Source: Rhynchonema sp. JSB1_4 (lineage: Eukaryota > Nematoda > Chromadorea > Monhysterida > Xyalidae). From it: a stretch of 64,000 nt of DNA. The stretch covers positions 93,815-157,814 of the forward strand of contig JASAMV010002293.1 in assembly GCA_030248065.1 (NCBI GenBank), given 5' to 3'. This document shows positions 61,301-64,000 of the stretch, piece after piece. The notes below the pieces were generated by a model. That model did no database searches. It was not told the DNA's origin and worked only from the letters and a program-made list of their open reading frames with translations. A program made the position numbers and the translations under genes. Every line of letters begins with the position of its first letter. The stretch's first letter is position 1.

Positions 61301-62189
61301 TTTTTGCGTATCGGAAAACAAAATACGCGGAACTCATTACAGTGTGAACACTTCGGACCAGTCAGCCGTAGGTTTCGTACTGGACGTACACTGTTTCACG
61401 ACAGGCTGGCTGATGTTTCACAGAAGGCCTGTATTACAGCACACAGGTTTGTATATATGTAACCTCTGAATGTATCCTTTCTAGCTGTCGAACGCCAGTG
61501 TTCGTAAGTGGTATGACCTCGTGCACTGTGTACCTGAAAATCGTGGATCAGGTGCCTTGCCACTTGATTCTATGGTGCACTGTCGCTGTTTTTGGCCCCG
61601 TTTTTGCGTCACACTTCGTGTTAGTAGTGCAAGTGTAGCTTTACACAGCCCCTTGTTATACACTGACCGACCCCTACTTTCACTCAGTGCTTATCACTGA
61701 AATGCTCTTTGTTTTGGCTAATCCACCCTCTCGGTGTCTGCCGACCTTTCCCTTTATTTGTATATTTGCCGCCATGAACTTCTTGCTCTCACCATTCTAG
61801 GGTCACACTTGACTTCGTTCTTGACTACCGACATGCCGAGTGGGTTGACGGTCACGACACGTGTGCACTACGTATGGTGTTTCCTGTTTTTCTTGGTCCA
61901 AGGAAACGAGCAGCCCCGGAACTTCTAGTTGAGGTCGAGATTACAATTTCGACTCAATCACGCAGCTGGCAAAAACGTGTCAATACCAAGTAAGCAACTC
62001 AAGGGTGGGACACACAAACTAAGAACCCTAAGGTTCTCTACTGTATAACACCGTCATGACACTCACGATCCCGAGTCCTCCAGGTTAGGATCGAAACGTT
62101 CTCACTTACGCAGCCTCTTTTGTGGTTCCAGAATGCACAAAACTGACCCAGACGGCGACCATTGCACATTCATGAATGCCCAACCACAT
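58358..62189 (-). CDS. CP5: M14A procarboxypeptidase with altered pocket, 443 aa
   Basis: Eleven exons: 62189-62110, 61533-61464, 61253-61105, 60953-60845 (approximate), 60749-60534, 60177-60103, 60023-59882, 59466-59351, 59099-59010, 58903-58819 and 58557-58358 (1332 nt). Exon 1 is a short signal peptide ([17 protein letters not shown]). Exons 2-4 encode the activation domain ([23 protein letters not shown]) and a basic linker. H69/E72 (GGIHAREW), R127 (LWRKNR), N144-R145 (GVDLNRNFD), H196 (TLHTWG) and E270 (AFCIEVG) are kept. Y198 is Trp, Y248 is Ser (DLHSAASG) and position 255 is Glu. The zinc site and general base remain, so activity is possible, but substrate capping by Tyr248 is lost. 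Glu255 may still favour basic residues. Exon structure matches CP4, the nearest paralogue. Confidence 0.87.
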
Positions 62190-63858
62190 TTTATCGCTCT
62201 GATCAAGTGAAATAAAAATAATTCATTAGCAATGATTGAACCCGTTGCGCAAAATGCGCCTATCCCGTCAACGCAAACCGAACTTCAAACGGTTGTTGGT
62301 TGGTGAAAGCAGTTTGGTATCGCGAATAGGTGCTTCGGCCAAAGTTGATTCCACGTATTACAAAACAAGCCCAATAAAATGGACTTTCAACGATATGCTA
62401 AACAGGTTGATTTGTAGTGGCTGTGGGCGTGACCCGCACACTGCGTAAAAGATATGTAACTGTTCCACAAACACGCAATGTTTTTTGGATTTTTGCATTT
62501 TATGGTTCAATACATGGATAACAAAGGAATTACAGCAAGGCCGAGAAATTCAGAGATAGAAACAAAGAAAATAATGATACGGCAACAAAATCGAACAGTA
62601 TAACTATATGTGAATCAGGTTTCATGGGGCCAATAATGTGAAATAATAGTGCACTGAGGTAATTATGCTGGTAATGTTGTATTATTGGGTGTGCAACCTA
62701 AAAATTGGAGCGAAATTGTAGTTTGTAAATATACAACTGGGCGGGGTTCATTAAACTATTGAATAGAAGTGCTTATCATAATCATGCTGATATACATGTA
62801 ATCATGCGATTCTAAGCTCAGCTTGGAATGATAAGCGCAAATTGGTTTACAATATGGAGTTGAAGCAACTTTAAATATAGAAACGCTAGCCAGTAAAGAA
62901 ATTGGTTGGTTCATGTTTGTGAAGGCAGGATGTACAAAAATGAAGCCCCAAAAAAGCGACATGAAAAAGATAAATTGAGAGCAACGCTTACACGATTGTA
63001 AACGTGTGACGCAAAGTGAACAACACAAGAAAAATACGGCATAATGTGGAATGAACATGGTTTGGCGACAACATGGTGCGCGTATAAAAGGTTTGGCTTT
63101 TCTCGATGTTAGCTAAGCCCACAGGCCTAGGCCTAAGCCTGATAATATATTGGCTTTCATCAAAGCCTGAGAACGAGCCGCCTGTTTATACGCGCATCAA
63201 TGGCGCGAGACCATGAACATGACAGTTTAAACACGAATCAATGTACAGAACAATAAGAAAACTATGTGCACATTTCATTCACTGACTAAACAAAAGAGAA
63301 TAAGATCGAAAGGGCCCCAAATGCACCGAGAATGCACAACACTGATTAGAACCCGGACAAAAATGGATAAAAACACAGCTCACGGACAGTTGACTGCTCG
63401 CCACACAACGGATAACAGCAAACTCAGACTAAACTAATAACAAAACCCGGACAAACCAATGCACAGCAAAAAAGGAGAGAAAAATATCTTGGTGATAATA
63501 TCTTGTACACAAAATTATACAGAATTGCGAGACAAAAAGCAGCCAAATGCGTAGTTCGGACAAGATTGAAGTGTTTGCTTGCACGATACGCCATACAATA
63601 CCTATTGTGAAACATCAGCTCATGATGATCACTGGAAACTTCGGCACAATGTACCGCTGATGTTTCGCAATACACAATTGGGTGCTGTGCATGAAGGAAA
63701 AAGTGAGTCGAAACTTTCACTTCACAACAGTTTCAAACAGCATGCTAGCATTCTCGCGACAGAAAAAACAATACAGCAAGACAGAGCACCGGATAACTAA
63801 CTTGCACAATTGATAAAAACAACAAAATAAAAAAAAACAGCAAATACTCTTTCGATGA
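62190..63858. other. Spacer between CP5 and nanos
   Basis: No gene seen. Near the right end is an inverted pair of the dispersed motif (GTGAAACATCAGC at 63607 and GCTGATGTTTCGC at 63656); these may lie in the 3' UTR of the nanos gene. Confidence 0.45.
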
Positions 63859-63988
63859 CTACTTGTGCGCGCGCTGCTCCCCATCAGCCCATTCATCGCC
63901 CTTCTTTTTCTGACAGTAACGCAACGTGTGTGCCAGACGACCGGTGGCGCCACAGTACTCGCACACGTGCTTGGCCAGCTCGGGACAC
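63859..63988 (-). CDS. Nanos-type zinc finger protein, last exon only
   Basis: From an acceptor (GTTTGCAG) at 63991-63989 the exon encodes CPELAKHVCEYCGATGRLA, HTLRYCQKK and a charged tail ending ADGEQRAHK with a stop at 63859. The spacing C-x2-C-x7-H-x4-C and the words CGATG, AHT and RYC are the second CCHC finger of Nanos, the RNA-binding partner of Pumilio that represses mRNAs in germ cells and early embryos. The first finger and N-terminus lie beyond the window. The 12-residue charged tail after the finger is of ordinary length. The 3' UTR should extend leftward. Confidence 0.88.
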
Positions 63989-64000
63989 CTGCAAACAGAT

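Noticed and set aside
1..64000. CRISPR array, bacterial operon or phage genes
   Set aside because: Multi-intron animal genes throughout; no spaced identical repeats and no ribosome-binding-site gene strings.

Overview
This is a window of an animal (metazoan) nuclear genome. Genes are split by many short introns (mostly 50-150 bases) ending in TTTCAG-like acceptors, intergenic space is wide and rich in inverted-repeat elements, and the proteins are animal-specific: a Cys-loop receptor, an essential myosin light chain, an SLC17-type carrier, a membrane UDP-glycosyltransferase, M14A carboxypeptidases and a Nanos zinc finger. An ecdysozoan, perhaps nematode-like, fits the intron style, the light-chain sequence, the UGT and some degenerate TTAGG/TTAGGC-like DNA, but the species is not decided. 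Gene models were joined by hand from splice sites, reading phase and paralogue exon lengths; unless noted they close in frame.

Layout. 1-4030: composite repeat DNA with minisatellites, nested inverted repeats and a GC-rich proline-coding block. 6.4-8.1 kb (-): small single-pass membrane protein, unrecognised. 9.2-12.3 kb (-): SLC17-like transporter. 15.35-17.3 kb (-): secreted cysteine-rich protein with a charged helical tail, unrecognised. 21.1-21.9 kb: 30-bp satellite. 22.98-23.6 kb (-): 3' end of an unrecognised gene. 24.45-25.6 kb (+): myosin essential light chain with a long N-terminal extension. 29.06-32.6 kb (-): Cys-loop ligand-gated channel. 39.7-42.3 kb (+): complete UGT of 501 aa. 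42.9-62.2 kb (-): tandem array of five M14A carboxypeptidase units, four with intact frames and one clear pseudogene. 63.86 kb to the right edge (-): last exon of a nanos gene.

The carboxypeptidase array is the main functional unit. CP4 and CP5 have a signal peptide, a classical activation propeptide and a fused catalytic exon. CP1 and CP2 keep two extra introns and lack the classical propeptide. The S1' specificity position (255 in bovine CPA numbering) differs in every unit (Ala, Gly, Asp, Glu; Ala in the pseudogene), which suggests spread of substrate preference after duplication. CP5 also loses two active-site-pocket tyrosines.

Two other signals run across the window: a frequent unusual 5' splice site, GTTGG(T/C/A), in roughly a fifth of the introns resolved, and two short dispersed motifs (GTGAAACATCAG and ACTGACGATGACCTGGTGCA) present far more often than chance allows and not tied to any recognised element.
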